Positions 1 to 9,439 of a DNA stretch of 11,205 nucleotides are shown here, piece by piece. Where the stretch lies: the NCBI GenBank assembly GCA_016929735.1, contig JAFGID010000028.1:1-11205 (forward strand), read 5' to 3'. Position 1 is the stretch's first letter. Every line of letters starts with the position of its first letter. The translations under genes were made by a program, and so were the position numbers. The notes beneath the pieces are model-generated. The model was not told the DNA's origin, did no database searches, and worked only from the letters and a program-made list of their open reading frames with translations. This stretch comes from Ignavibacteriales bacterium. Lineage in GTDB: Bacteria > Bacteroidota > Ignavibacteria > Ignavibacteriales > Melioribacteraceae.

Positions 1-3000
1 AAGACAGTAGTTTTGGACATTCCCCAACTAACACGCCATCTTAAATCCAATTTTGCGCCATCCCACAATGGACGAGAAGTCTTAAAATCAATAGTATTAG
101 TCTGTGAATATTTATCAGATAAATTTCCATTTGGTGCTCTTGGTCCTAGGTTTGAAGATAATCCAAGTTGAAACCACCTCGATGGTCCTGATTCATCTTG
201 ATGTGCAAAACCCCAGAAATTAGAAAAACCGGTTTTCTGACTTAGTATTCCTCCTCCTTGCATAGAATTTTTTTGTGAAAAGTTTACCGAGATATTATCG
301 TAATCAAAAAGCATCCACTTTATACCAGTAGTTAAATAAAATAATACATTACTAAAAACTGATGGTTTATCTTCATAAACATTCATAGTATCAACTATTG
401 TTGTATCGCTTAAAGAAGTTAGGTCTTTAGAATCTTCTTGTATTTCAGAAATGTTTCCCACATCTTCTTCATTCACTTCGGTTTTTCTTCTATCAGTTGT
501 TTTAGTTGTCGTTTTTGTTTCTTCTTTTTTCTTTTCTTCGACTTTAAATAATGGTTCGAATAAAGATTTCCATTTAACAGAAAGTCCGAAAGTATAACTA
601 TTGCTATAACTTGCTCCCATACCTAGTGCACCCTGCTGAATATTTCTTGACCAGTTATATGTTACACTATATCCTGCACTGACATTGAAAAATTTATCAA
701 TATCCCATATGGTAGGCAATTTCGGACTTGTTTTTAAATTTATTGAATGACTATATCCAATATCTTTTCCAAATCCATCATGTGAAAATATATCACTGAA
801 TATTGAGCTGTTATCTCTTTCTTTTAATAAAGGTTTACCTTCATTATCTATTATCAGCATTCCATTCCTATCATATACATTCTCAGTTAAAAGATAAGCA
901 AGAGTCGAATTTGCACCAACTTGATAAGATAGATTCCAATTAAAAATTCCACCATCTGTAATCTTCCAATTGAAACCTGCTCCTCGGGTGGCTTTAAAAT
1001 CTCTCTGTATATTTGGTTCTGTTGTTAGATTTCTATTTTGTGATTCTGACCTATTCCTGTTGACCGATATTGAACTTGAAAATGTCTGAGGGAGATAATA
1101 AATCTTTGCGTTCCTATAATCAGTAAAAATTTCTATTAAAGAACCAATTAAAGGAATATTAGCCGGATAAAAATACAGATCATTACCCAAATTCAAAGAA
1201 TAGCTCATACTTGCATTCCAATCCCAAGCACTTGTATAAAGGGTTGTCGGATTTCTACCGAAAGATTTCCCGTAATTAAATCCAAATGAAAGACTATTGA
1301 TTGTATGTTTTATATACCATTCTTCGCTGGGAATAACTATCTTAATACTAGATAACGACCAAGATTCTTTAACGCTTACCGTCTGAACTTCTGTTTTCAA
1401 CTTATCCGCATATCGTTGTGCATCTTCTTCAGATACAGAATCCTGCTCCATCAATCTTGTCTTTTCCATTTCTGCTGTCTTTTCCACCTCGATATCTGTA
1501 CCAGGTATAAATAAAGGATTAGTTACAGACTCATTTCTACTATATTTAAGTGTTAGACTGCTACCTGTTAGTTCCAACGGTATTAGCTTCAATAAATCTA
1601 AACTAGCTGAAATACCCCAGTTACGAGTATCATTTCTTGAACCAAATCTATCATTCAATTTATGAAAATATGGATCGGTACTACTCATATTAAATGAAAG
1701 AGTAAGCAAATCTGCGAGATTGAAATTAGTAGATACTCTATACGCCCATCCATCCGTTTCATTTGCACCAAGCACACGTAATTCGTTTATCCATATATCA
1801 CCCGAAACTGGAATTGATAATGGAGGTAACTGGTTTGAAGATTCTCGTTTTTGAATAGGATTATAAATACCTATTTTGAAAAACGATATTCTTGTTAATG
1901 TAGGTTTCCCTTTTACACCGAAAGTATGTCCTTCTTTATCCTTATCCAGAACGGATTGTGTGAATAATACTTTATCGAGTGAATCAGCCCTTTGTTCTTT
2001 AATAGAAGTTAACTCACTAAAAATAATTTTTACTTCATTCCAACCTTTTTGAATAGGTTGACGATATTCATAGAAGTTATTGGAATCAGAACCAAAGCGG
2101 AAATAAACTTCTGAACCATAATTATTTATACTCTCATAAAACGAAACAGAAGTTGGGTCATAATCGTGTGGATCACCGTGAATAAAAAATTTCATTTCCG
2201 AATAGTTGAATATATCAACTGGACGAGGTAATTTTTTTTCTATTTCCCTTTTTTGTCCATCTTTTAAATCTGTTACCCTCATAACAAGAGATTGCTCGTT
2301 TTTCTTTACATCCTGATCAGCTTTTGTTCTATCTGTCTCACGTTCGAGCCCAGGAGGCATTTCATATTCTGGATTTTCTTCAACACTTATAGTAGAAACC
2401 GTAAGTACTGAATCATTATTTGCTTTGTTAACGATTTCCCATTGATTGCCAACTAAATTCATTTCTGTCAATCTAATATGAATCACATCTTCAACCCCAG
2501 TAACCCACACTCTGATTGCCTCAACTTGGGTTAAAGATGCATCCCCTATTGTTTCTTTAAATTTATTGAGAGGAATTCTATATTGATACCATCCTGCATT
2601 TTTACCACCACCCGAAATAAAAATATTATTGAATTGACCTTCGTTGTCTTTTGAAGTATCGAAACTTACTTCATATCGAAAATAGTTGTTCATTCTATCA
2701 AGATTAAAGTTTCTATTCATATCTTCAGTATTTGGAATTGCTCCGACATCAGTTAATTTTGCGTTTCCTTCTGTCCCATTGATATACATATAGTCATCAC
2801 GGTTCAAGCTCATTCCAATAAAAACAAAATTATCACCACTTGGATCATTGTAATATTGATTATTAGGGTCAGTAATGCCATATTTTATTCTTTCTTCTTC
2901 ATCGGTCATTCCATCAATACCGGTATCTTCCCCCTCATCTATCGCATCGTTTTGGTTTTTATCTTCAGTATCCAACTTATTATTCGGGATGACATCTTCA

Positions 3001-6000
3001 CTAATTTGCCCTAAATCAATAAAAATATTTGCATCTTTTGGCGCTTCAACAATCTTGACCCAAAATTCTATATACTCAATATTTTCTTCTAATAAATTGT
3101 TTGCAGTAGATGATAAAGGTTTCATCATACCGCCCCAATTATACTTTAATGTGTCCAGCTTTGGTTTCCAATTATATGTTCCCCTTAAATTTGGTTTATA
3201 TACATAGTCGAGAACAGTAATCTGCTGGTCCTCTCTTGCGGCTTTTTTCTCAGGCCATATATCGGTTACGTTTACGTCTGAAGGTAAAAAATTGTACCAG
3301 AATGATTTTGCTTTATAGCGTAATAATATTGAATCAGGTTGATCTGGATTAGGAACATTTAATTTTTTAGGTATGCTACAATCTCTCCAACTAGTATAGG
3401 ATATTCCAACTGGAATAATCCTTTTTGCCCCTTCAAAATCATCAATATATGCTACACTTTGATTATCATCACCTTGAATATTGCTTTTCTTAGTATTTGG
3501 ATCTGGATCGCTATAAGCAAATTCACCAATAATATCAATCTTTGAAAGAGTTTTTGTTGAAATAACATTATTCAATAAATCAGTAACGAATGGTAAATCA
3601 ATGCCAGTTTTGAAGTCAATTCCCCAAATCGAGTTATTCATTGGTTCTTCACCAATTCTGACTTTATCACTTAAAGTCTTCTGATTTAAATTAAGATAAG
3701 AAAAACCAAGTTGTGTTCTCTTACTAAAATCATATATACCTCTTAATCCTACTAATGTTTTTGAAGCAAGTTGGAACAAATCATTTTTCTCATAGGTAAT
3801 CTTAAGGTCAGAATTAGGCAATAACGCTTGGTCATTTAATATCTTAACAACACCCATTGCATAATCAACCTGGTAGTCTACACCTGGAGTCAATTCGGCA
3901 CTACCTAAAAATACCTTAACCGAATTCTCTACTGCGTTAAAACCAATGTTGTAGGTTTGTGAAATCGCCGCTGAGTACTGTCCAGTTAAAATATATTTAT
4001 CTTTTGAATTATCTTTTCTTGCACCATTTTTTGTAGTGTCATAAACTGCTTGAAAATGATAATTAGCATTAAGTTCTTTTAGGTCACGTCCAAAAGGTTG
4101 AAGCACAGGAAAAATAATTTCACCAGTACTTGTAAAAATAGTTCTTCCCGGATCGAAATCAAATTCACCGTCTGGAGAAGGTGTACCCGTACTATTATAT
4201 TTATCTAAACCGAATAATTCTAATAATTTCTTACCTTCAATATTATCTTGTGGTTCGCTTCCTTCAGTAAGATATTTAATATCAAAAACAAAACCTTCTT
4301 TCTTTACATCTTTTCCACCAACAGGATAAATACTTTTTACCATCAACGGCCATGCTTTTTTATAACTGGGATTTAATGATAAATTTCTTGGTTTTACTAA
4401 CTTAAATACTCTTCTATCATTTTCCTTAATTGTTGTATCAGCTACAAATTCACCATAATATAAATCATCATCATTGCTTCCCAATGTGTTCTCAACCCTA
4501 TATGATACTGCAATTACGTCTTGATCCTGGATACCTACCTTAAAACTAATAAGACCTATATACTCATTATAATCGTAATGAACACCTTCCTGAAGTATTT
4601 CAAATCTTTCTACTTCTATCTCCCCAGGTTTTGGTTGCTCTTCTCTTAAAGAATCATAATCAGTTTTATTTTTTTTATCAAATAAAGTAATGAAAGCGAT
4701 ACCATCTACTTCTTTTCCTTTATCAATTTTACCTGTTGCTGATTTCCATACTTCTAATTCTTTAACTCGGTATTTACTATTGATTTTCGCAGGTGAATTC
4801 TGAAAATAATCATTATAGAGATGCAGATTTGTATCCGCATAATTTTGGTCAATAAAGTAATGGTTTGTTGAATAGTCATAGGCACGAAGTTCAAACGTTT
4901 GCGATTGAGAACCACCTGTAATTGAAACTTCTTCAACTTCACTTTTTTTCTGTGACAAGAGAGCAGTCAATGAGAAAGGTCCCATTTTGAATTGGGATTT
5001 TATTCCAAAAAGTGCTTCACTACCACCAACAAGGTTAGAAGTGTTCATTGAAACATTACCAGCTTCTACACTTTGAATTATTTCATCATCGTAGCCAGTA
5101 TATTTAATTTTTAACTGGTTTTCATATTCGAATGTTCTTTCAGTATTCCAATCGGCTTTAATAGATAACTTATCACCTATCATTCCATTAACAGTAATTT
5201 GAACTGTCTGCTTAAAATCAGGTTCGTTCTTTGTGTTACCCAGACGCGAAGCCGTTACTCCTTCTGTTGTTTCACTTCGCCAAGCACCATGAATAGTAAC
5301 AGAGCCTCTTATGCTTAAATTAATTGTTGTTGGACCGAATATACTAAAGATAGAATTATCTGGAAGCGGAATTTCAAAATTTGTAAAACTGGCAATAAAA
5401 TCTTCAAGCCCCGTTTCGGTCTTTTTTAATTCATATTTATAAGCTTCATCTTCAAGTAATTTGCGGTTAAGGGATTTTATTTTTAAATCTATATAGTCCT
5501 GCAGTGGTAATGTTAATCTTGTCTTTATTTCCTGACCTGCAATTTTTTCCTGCAATAAGACATTTTGCCCAGATGAATCAAGTTGAACAGTCCTTTGTAT
5601 ATAACTTGCGGATGGATAAGCAAAGAATTTTGATTGTTTTGATGGAGTAATATCGGGTGCATATTTATCACTTCTTTGATATCTAAAATATTTCAATCTT
5701 GCTGTGCTGTCTTTCATCTGAGGGTCTGTTGTATCAACAACAACATTCGAATCAATATAACCCATAAGATTATAGAATGCGAGTGAGTCCTCAATGCTAG
5801 TGCTATCTGTTGAATCAATTACTGATGTAAATAAATCCAAGCTGAAAGAAAAATCTTCTTCAGTGTTCTTCTTTGATTGCTCGGGTATTATTATCTCATC
5901 TTTTTGAGTTTCCTGCTTAATGTCTTTTTCAAATTCAATTAAATTGTTATTAATCAAATCATTGAAAAAGACATAACTTGATTTTTGATTTTCATTATAA

Positions 6001-6141
6001 AACGAAAAACCAAGAAAATTAAAACTCGTAATTAAAATAAAGAGGATAAATAAAAGATCTCCCCCGAGCTTTAAGTAATATGTAAAATTTCGATTGATTT
6101 TTTTTCCTATAAAAGCAATAAAAGTTGTAGATTTACTTCAT
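1..6141 (-). CDS. sprA: SprA, type IX secretion outer-membrane translocon (C-terminus outside window; start disrupted)
   Basis: SprA (Sov in Porphyromonas) is known as the giant outer-membrane beta-barrel of the T9SS, through which folded cargo leaves the periplasm. The minus-strand frame is open from 6137 to the left edge, about 2,045 codons; family members have roughly 2,300-2,500 residues, so the end of the barrel is missing. Numbering from the probable Met at 6141, I see a basic N-terminus and a hydrophobic signal core at about 29-45. The family block NTSNLVGGSEALFGIKSQF lies at about 365-385, YIDDFEGAKR at about 898-907, Asp/Asn-rich loops at about 1050-1150 and the INELRVLGANETDGW block near 1450. 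Barrel-like alternating sequence follows, broken by charged loops near 1550-1590 and 1866-1925. I checked that signature blocks at both ends and in the middle share one frame. The ATG at 6139-6141 reads Met-Lys-stop; skipping the base at 6135 restores MKKSTTFIAF and the signal peptide. The upstream neighbour here is a phosphatase; in Flavobacterium I recall ruvA. Identity is very secure; the exact start is not. Confidence 0.95.
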
Positions 6142-6144
6142 TAT

Positions 6145-6149
6145 CCTCC
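6145..6149 (-). promoter_or_regulatory. Shine-Dalgarno of sprA
   Basis: GGAGG on the minus strand lies three bases before the ATG at 6139-6141. It is the only strong ribosome binding site near the sprA N-terminus. It therefore marks that ATG as the intended start, even though the codon is one base out of phase with the long reading frame. The spacing is shorter than usual. Confidence 0.6.
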
Positions 6150-6170
6150 ATTAAATTTATTTTTTGATTG

Positions 6171-6201
6171 CAAAAGTAATTGTTTTATTATCTATTATCA
6201 A
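6171..6201 (-). promoter_or_regulatory. Predicted Bacteroidota-type promoter of sprA
   Basis: On the minus strand a TTG (6199-6201) is followed after 20 bases by TACTTTTG (6171-6178). This matches the known FCB-group consensus of TTTG at -33 and TAnnTTTG at -7. Transcription would begin near 6165, giving a short leader of about 25 bases before the ribosome binding site. The position supports separate transcription of sprA from the upstream operon. The call rests on motif match only. Confidence 0.5.
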
Positions 6202-6232
6202 TAATAATATTGGGAATGTCCTAATTTTTGCA

Positions 6233-6922
6233 CTATATAATATCTTCCTTACGAGTATAGACGAAAATCTTATCAACTATTGAATTATTTTCTATAATAA
6301 CCGCACTCAATTTATTTCCTGTGTATGCACCTGTATCTATATAAATCGAATTAGAGATAGTATTAATTGTTATTTCAGGCATTACTGTATGTCCAACTAC
6401 CTGTAATTTACCAATATTTAGTAATGGTTCGCGATTCCAAAGGATACCAAATGGTTGGTTATAATCTCTTCTAATAATTTTCTCGAATTTTTTGAAATTA
6501 GAACTATTTTCTTTTTCAAATTCTTTCTTATATCTATTGGAAATACCTGCATGAGATATGAAACAGTCTTTCAAGTCATAAATAAATGGAAGGGATTCAA
6601 TAAATTTTAAATGCTTTTGTTTTTCTTTCTCGAATCCTTTATATGAATTTATTGTATCTTCATTTCCATTGTATTTCCATGAATCAGAAAAGACGCTTTT
6701 AACTTTCATTGATGAGTCATAAAACATTTTTTCGTGATTACCAAGAACGAATTTAATTTTATTTTTAAGAGTAAACTCAAAAACTTCTCTACTGAAATTT
6801 CCTCTGTCCATCAAATCACCCACAGAATAAATTTGTATTTTTCCATACTTTGAATTTATTTTCTCATAGAGTGATTTAAGTGTATTATAACATCCATGTA
6901 CGTCGCTTATGATTGCAATCAT
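6233..6922 (-). CDS. PPP-family metallophosphatase (calcineurin-like, PrpA/PrpE type)
   Basis: This is a 229-residue soluble phosphatase that is complete in the motifs of the PPP superfamily. D7-V-H9-G10 and G35-D36-L-M-D39-R40-G41 supply metal ligands. G61-N62-H63-E64 carries the catalytic Asn/His pair, followed by H124-A-G, G177-H178-T and D197-T-G-A. The binuclear metal centre should hydrolyse phosphomonoesters. Size and motif spacing resemble bacterial PrpA/PrpE and phage lambda phosphatase, which act on phosphoproteins or on diadenosine tetraphosphate; the sequence does not decide the substrate. No signal peptide is seen, so it is probably cytoplasmic. Its ATG overlaps the stop of the CoA-transferase in ATGA, indicating translational coupling, and an AGGA lies just before the start. 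It is the last gene of the apparent operon. Confidence 0.88.
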   Translation of the reverse strand: MIAIISDVHGCYNTLKSLYEKINSKYGKIQIYSVGDLMDRGNFSREVFEFTLKNKIKFVLGNHEKMFYDSSMKVKSVFSDSWKYNGNEDTINSYKGFEKEKQKHLKFIESLPFIYDLKDCFISHAGISNRYKKEFEKENSSNFKKFEKIIRRDYNQPFGILWNREPLLNIGKLQVVGHTVMPEITINTISNSIYIDTGAYTGNKLSAVIIENNSIVDKIFVYTRKEDII

Positions 6923-8271
6923 AATCCTAAATTCTTTTTTGCATATTCAGTTAATTCATCTCTAAAGTTTGGATGTGCAATACTAATTAATGCTTTGGCT
7001 CTCTCGTGTATAGTCTTTCCATAGAGTTGAGCAACACCAAACTCTGTTACTACGTAGTGAACATCTCCCCTTGATGTTACAACTCCTGCTCCTGGTTTTA
7101 ATGTCGGTACGATTTTAGTAATTGTATCATTTTTAGTAGTAGAAGGTAAAGTGATAATCGGTTTTCCTCCTTCAGAACGAGCAGCACCTCTTATGAAATC
7201 GACTTGTCCACCAATTCCGCTAAAAAAATCAGTACCTATTGAATCGGAACATACTTGTCCAGTTAGGTCCACTTCTATAGCAGCATTTATTGCAACCATT
7301 TTTTTATTTTGCGCAATAATAAAAGGATCATTAACATATTCCTGTGGATGAAATTCTAACAATGGATTATTATCTATAAAATCAAATGCCTTCTTTGTAC
7401 CAAGTGTAAAACCAGCAATAATTTTTCCCGGATGTAATGTTTTCTTTTCACCGGTAATAACTCCTTCTTCAACTAAAGGCAACAACCCATCAGAAAACAT
7501 TTCTGTGTGAACACCGAGATCTTTTTTTGTTTTTAGATTTTTCAATACTGAATCAGGAATTGCGCCAATTCCCATTTGAAGCGTAGAACCATCCTCTATT
7601 AACTCGGCACAAAATTGTCCAAGTTTATCAAAAACTAATAATTGCTCTTTCGAAATGCCTTCCTTAATTTGTGGTAATTCCGTTAATTCTTCGTTATGTT
7701 CGACTATATAATCAATTTTATTTACATGAATAAAACTGTTTCCAAGTCCACGAGGCATTTTATTATTTACTTGTGCAATTACAATTTTAGCTTTTTCAGC
7801 TGGCGTTTTAATATTACCAACATCAATTCCATAACTGCAAAATCCATGTTCATCAGGTGGGGAAACATTTATTAGTGCAACGTCAACTTTTATATTTCCT
7901 TTGACAAAAAGCAATGTGCTTTCGGATAGAAATATTGGTACGAAATCCGCTCTCCCTTCATTTACTGCAGCTCTTGCATTTGCTCCTATAAATAAAGCTA
8001 TATGTCTAAAATGTTTTTCCATTCCGGGTTCTAAATAACGCAATTTACCCACAATAAGTATATGATAAATTTTTACATCATATAATTCTTCCTTTCTATC
8101 CACCATAGCATTTATTACACGGAAAGGAGCCGCGCATCCTGGTTGCACAATAATATTATCACCAGATTTAATTACTTTAACAGCCTCTTCTGCTGTTGTT
8201 AGTTTTTCTTTGTATTTTTTTATCCAAGCAGATGTTATTGGACTTTGATTTTTTATTCGTTCAGTAATCAT
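6919..8271 (-). CDS. Acetyl-CoA hydrolase/transferase family protein, 4-hydroxybutyrate CoA-transferase type
   Basis: Enzymes of this family move CoA from acetyl-CoA to a carboxylic acid (4-hydroxybutyrate, butyrate, propionate or succinate), or hydrolyse acetyl-CoA, through a glutamyl-CoA intermediate. The 450-residue protein has the usual length and both halves: an N-terminal acetyl-CoA hydrolase domain (about 10-215) and the C-terminal domain (about 265-425). Family landmarks are LIEDGSTLQMGIGAIPD (224-240), GVHTEMFSDG (253-262), in which E257 is the expected catalytic glutamate, the glycine loop SGIGGQVDF (351-359), and VTEFGVAQLYGK (408-419). It resembles 4-hydroxybutyrate CoA-transferase more than the succinyl-CoA:acetate branch, but the acceptor acid cannot be read from the sequence. 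It is probably cytoplasmic. It starts 12 bp after the alanine dehydrogenase-like gene, with only a weak GAGA-type ribosome site, and its TGA stop overlaps the phosphatase start. Confidence 0.88.
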   Translation of the reverse strand: MITERIKNQSPITSAWIKKYKEKLTTAEEAVKVIKSGDNIIVQPGCAAPFRVINAMVDRKEELYDVKIYHILIVGKLRYLEPGMEKHFRHIALFIGANARAAVNEGRADFVPIFLSESTLLFVKGNIKVDVALINVSPPDEHGFCSYGIDVGNIKTPAEKAKIVIAQVNNKMPRGLGNSFIHVNKIDYIVEHNEELTELPQIKEGISKEQLLVFDKLGQFCAELIEDGSTLQMGIGAIPDSVLKNLKTKKDLGVHTEMFSDGLLPLVEEGVITGEKKTLHPGKIIAGFTLGTKKAFDFIDNNPLLEFHPQEYVNDPFIIAQNKKMVAINAAIEVDLTGQVCSDSIGTDFFSGIGGQVDFIRGAARSEGGKPIITLPSTTKNDTITKIVPTLKPGAGVVTSRGDVHYVVTEFGVAQLYGKTIHERAKALISIAHPNFRDELTEYAKKNLGL

Positions 8272-8283
8272 ATCATTCTCTAC

Positions 8284-9405
8284 TTAATTTTTAGAAAACA
8301 GATGAAGTCTTTTAAATTCATGGTTAAATGTTTCAGCGATCAGTTCGTTCGTACAATATCCATTATATGTGCATACCGCTCCTGCTAATCCTGAGTCACC
8401 AATTATACTATTTGAAAAACCGTTATTAGCTATTTTTAAAATAAATTCAATTACCGCATTCGTTAATGCATAGGTTCCAGTGCGTGGTACAAGTGCTGGC
8501 ATATTCGGAACACAATAATGAATTACATTATACTTTTCAAAAACAGGGTGAGAGATTGAAGTAGGTCTGCTTGTTTCTACTGCACCTCCTTGGTCAATGG
8601 AAATATCAATAATCATCGAACCCTTTTTCATAGTTTTTACCATTTCTTCAGTAACTATAAATTTAGTTTTCTCCTTATCGAATCTTGCGGCACAAATTAG
8701 TAAATCAGCAAATTTTACACCTCGAGCAATTGTATAGGGATTTGCAGCAACAGTAGTAATTACTTTCCCAATTGAATTTTCAACAACGCGCAACTTATTA
8801 ATATCTCTATCAAGTAAAATAACCTGAGCACCAACACCTAAAGCTGTTCGCGCAGCATTAAAACCAACAACTCCAGCACCAATTATTACAACAGCAGCAG
8901 GCGCTACACCCGTAACCCCACCTAAAAGAATACCTCTACTATTTGGGTAATCAGCACCTAAAAATCTACCTCCTACTCTTATTGCAACCTGTCCCGAAAT
9001 TTCACCTACAACATGTACAATTGGCTTATACCCGTCCTTTTCTATTAGCTCGTATGCAACAGATGTAATCTTATTTTTTAACAAGATCTCTACCATTTCA
9101 CGGTTACTAATAGCTAAATTAAGAAATGAAAAAACAATTTGCGACTCACTCAATAATTCTGCTTCTTCAGTAGTAAGTGGTGCGATCTTAGTAATTAATT
9201 CAGCCCGTTGAAATACTTCTTCGCGGCTATATACAATTTTTGCACCAACCTTACGATAATCTTCATCTGAGAAATGACTCTCAGATCCGGCTTCAGTTTC
9301 TATATAAACACTATGTCCGCAATTGATTAAAGTATGGACTCCTGCCGGAGCTAATGCAACTCTTTTTTCTTCTAACAATATTTCTTTTGGAATTCCTATT
9401 CTCAT
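8284..9405 (-). CDS. ald: Alanine dehydrogenase family protein (AlaDH/PNT), altered active site
   Basis: Classical alanine dehydrogenase interconverts L-alanine and pyruvate plus ammonia using NAD. This 373-residue protein is co-linear with it. It starts with MRIGIPKE and has R15, an N-terminal AlaDH/PNT domain, the segment GILLGGVTGVAP (158-169) and a Rossmann fold with GAGVVG (176-181). The acidic D199 after the second strand suits NAD. DISIDQGG (267-274) and NMPALVPRTGTYALTNA (301-317) follow. Aligned by eye with the Mycobacterium tuberculosis enzyme, R15 and the DQGG aspartate are kept, but the substrate-binding Lys75 is Ala and His96 is Asn. True alanine activity is therefore uncertain; it may act on another amino or oxo acid. 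I recall that related Bacteroidota homologues also vary there. The gene starts 34 bp after the SpmAB-like gene with no strong Shine-Dalgarno and ends 12 bp before the CoA-transferase. Family is secure; the symbol reflects family, not proven substrate. Confidence 0.85.
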   Translation of the reverse strand: MRIGIPKEILLEEKRVALAPAGVHTLINCGHSVYIETEAGSESHFSDEDYRKVGAKIVYSREEVFQRAELITKIAPLTTEEAELLSESQIVFSFLNLAISNREMVEILLKNKITSVAYELIEKDGYKPIVHVVGEISGQVAIRVGGRFLGADYPNSRGILLGGVTGVAPAAVVIIGAGVVGFNAARTALGVGAQVILLDRDINKLRVVENSIGKVITTVAANPYTIARGVKFADLLICAARFDKEKTKFIVTEEMVKTMKKGSMIIDISIDQGGAVETSRPTSISHPVFEKYNVIHYCVPNMPALVPRTGTYALTNAVIEFILKIANNGFSNSIIGDSGLAGAVCTYNGYCTNELIAETFNHEFKRLHLFSKN

Positions 9406-9439
9406 CTTTAAAATATTTTTTTGTTTTAAAATTAGTAAA

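Noticed and set aside
2875..3207. Plus-strand open frame inside sprA
   Set aside because: It lies wholly antisense to a strongly conserved part of SprA and encodes a low-complexity Ser/Phe-rich product with no ribosome site or family resemblance.
6107..6151. Short out-of-frame ORF from an ATG at 6149-6151 (MEDNEVNLQ then Leu run), a possible leader peptide before sprA
   Set aside because: It has no ribosome binding site of its own, overlaps the sprA Shine-Dalgarno and sits only about 15 bases from the predicted transcription start; it is probably a chance frame.
6186..6212. AT-rich inverted repeat (ATTAT-TG-ATAAT) after the phosphatase gene as a terminator
   Set aside because: The stem is five A/T pairs with a two-base loop and no following T-run on the minus strand; too weak to call.
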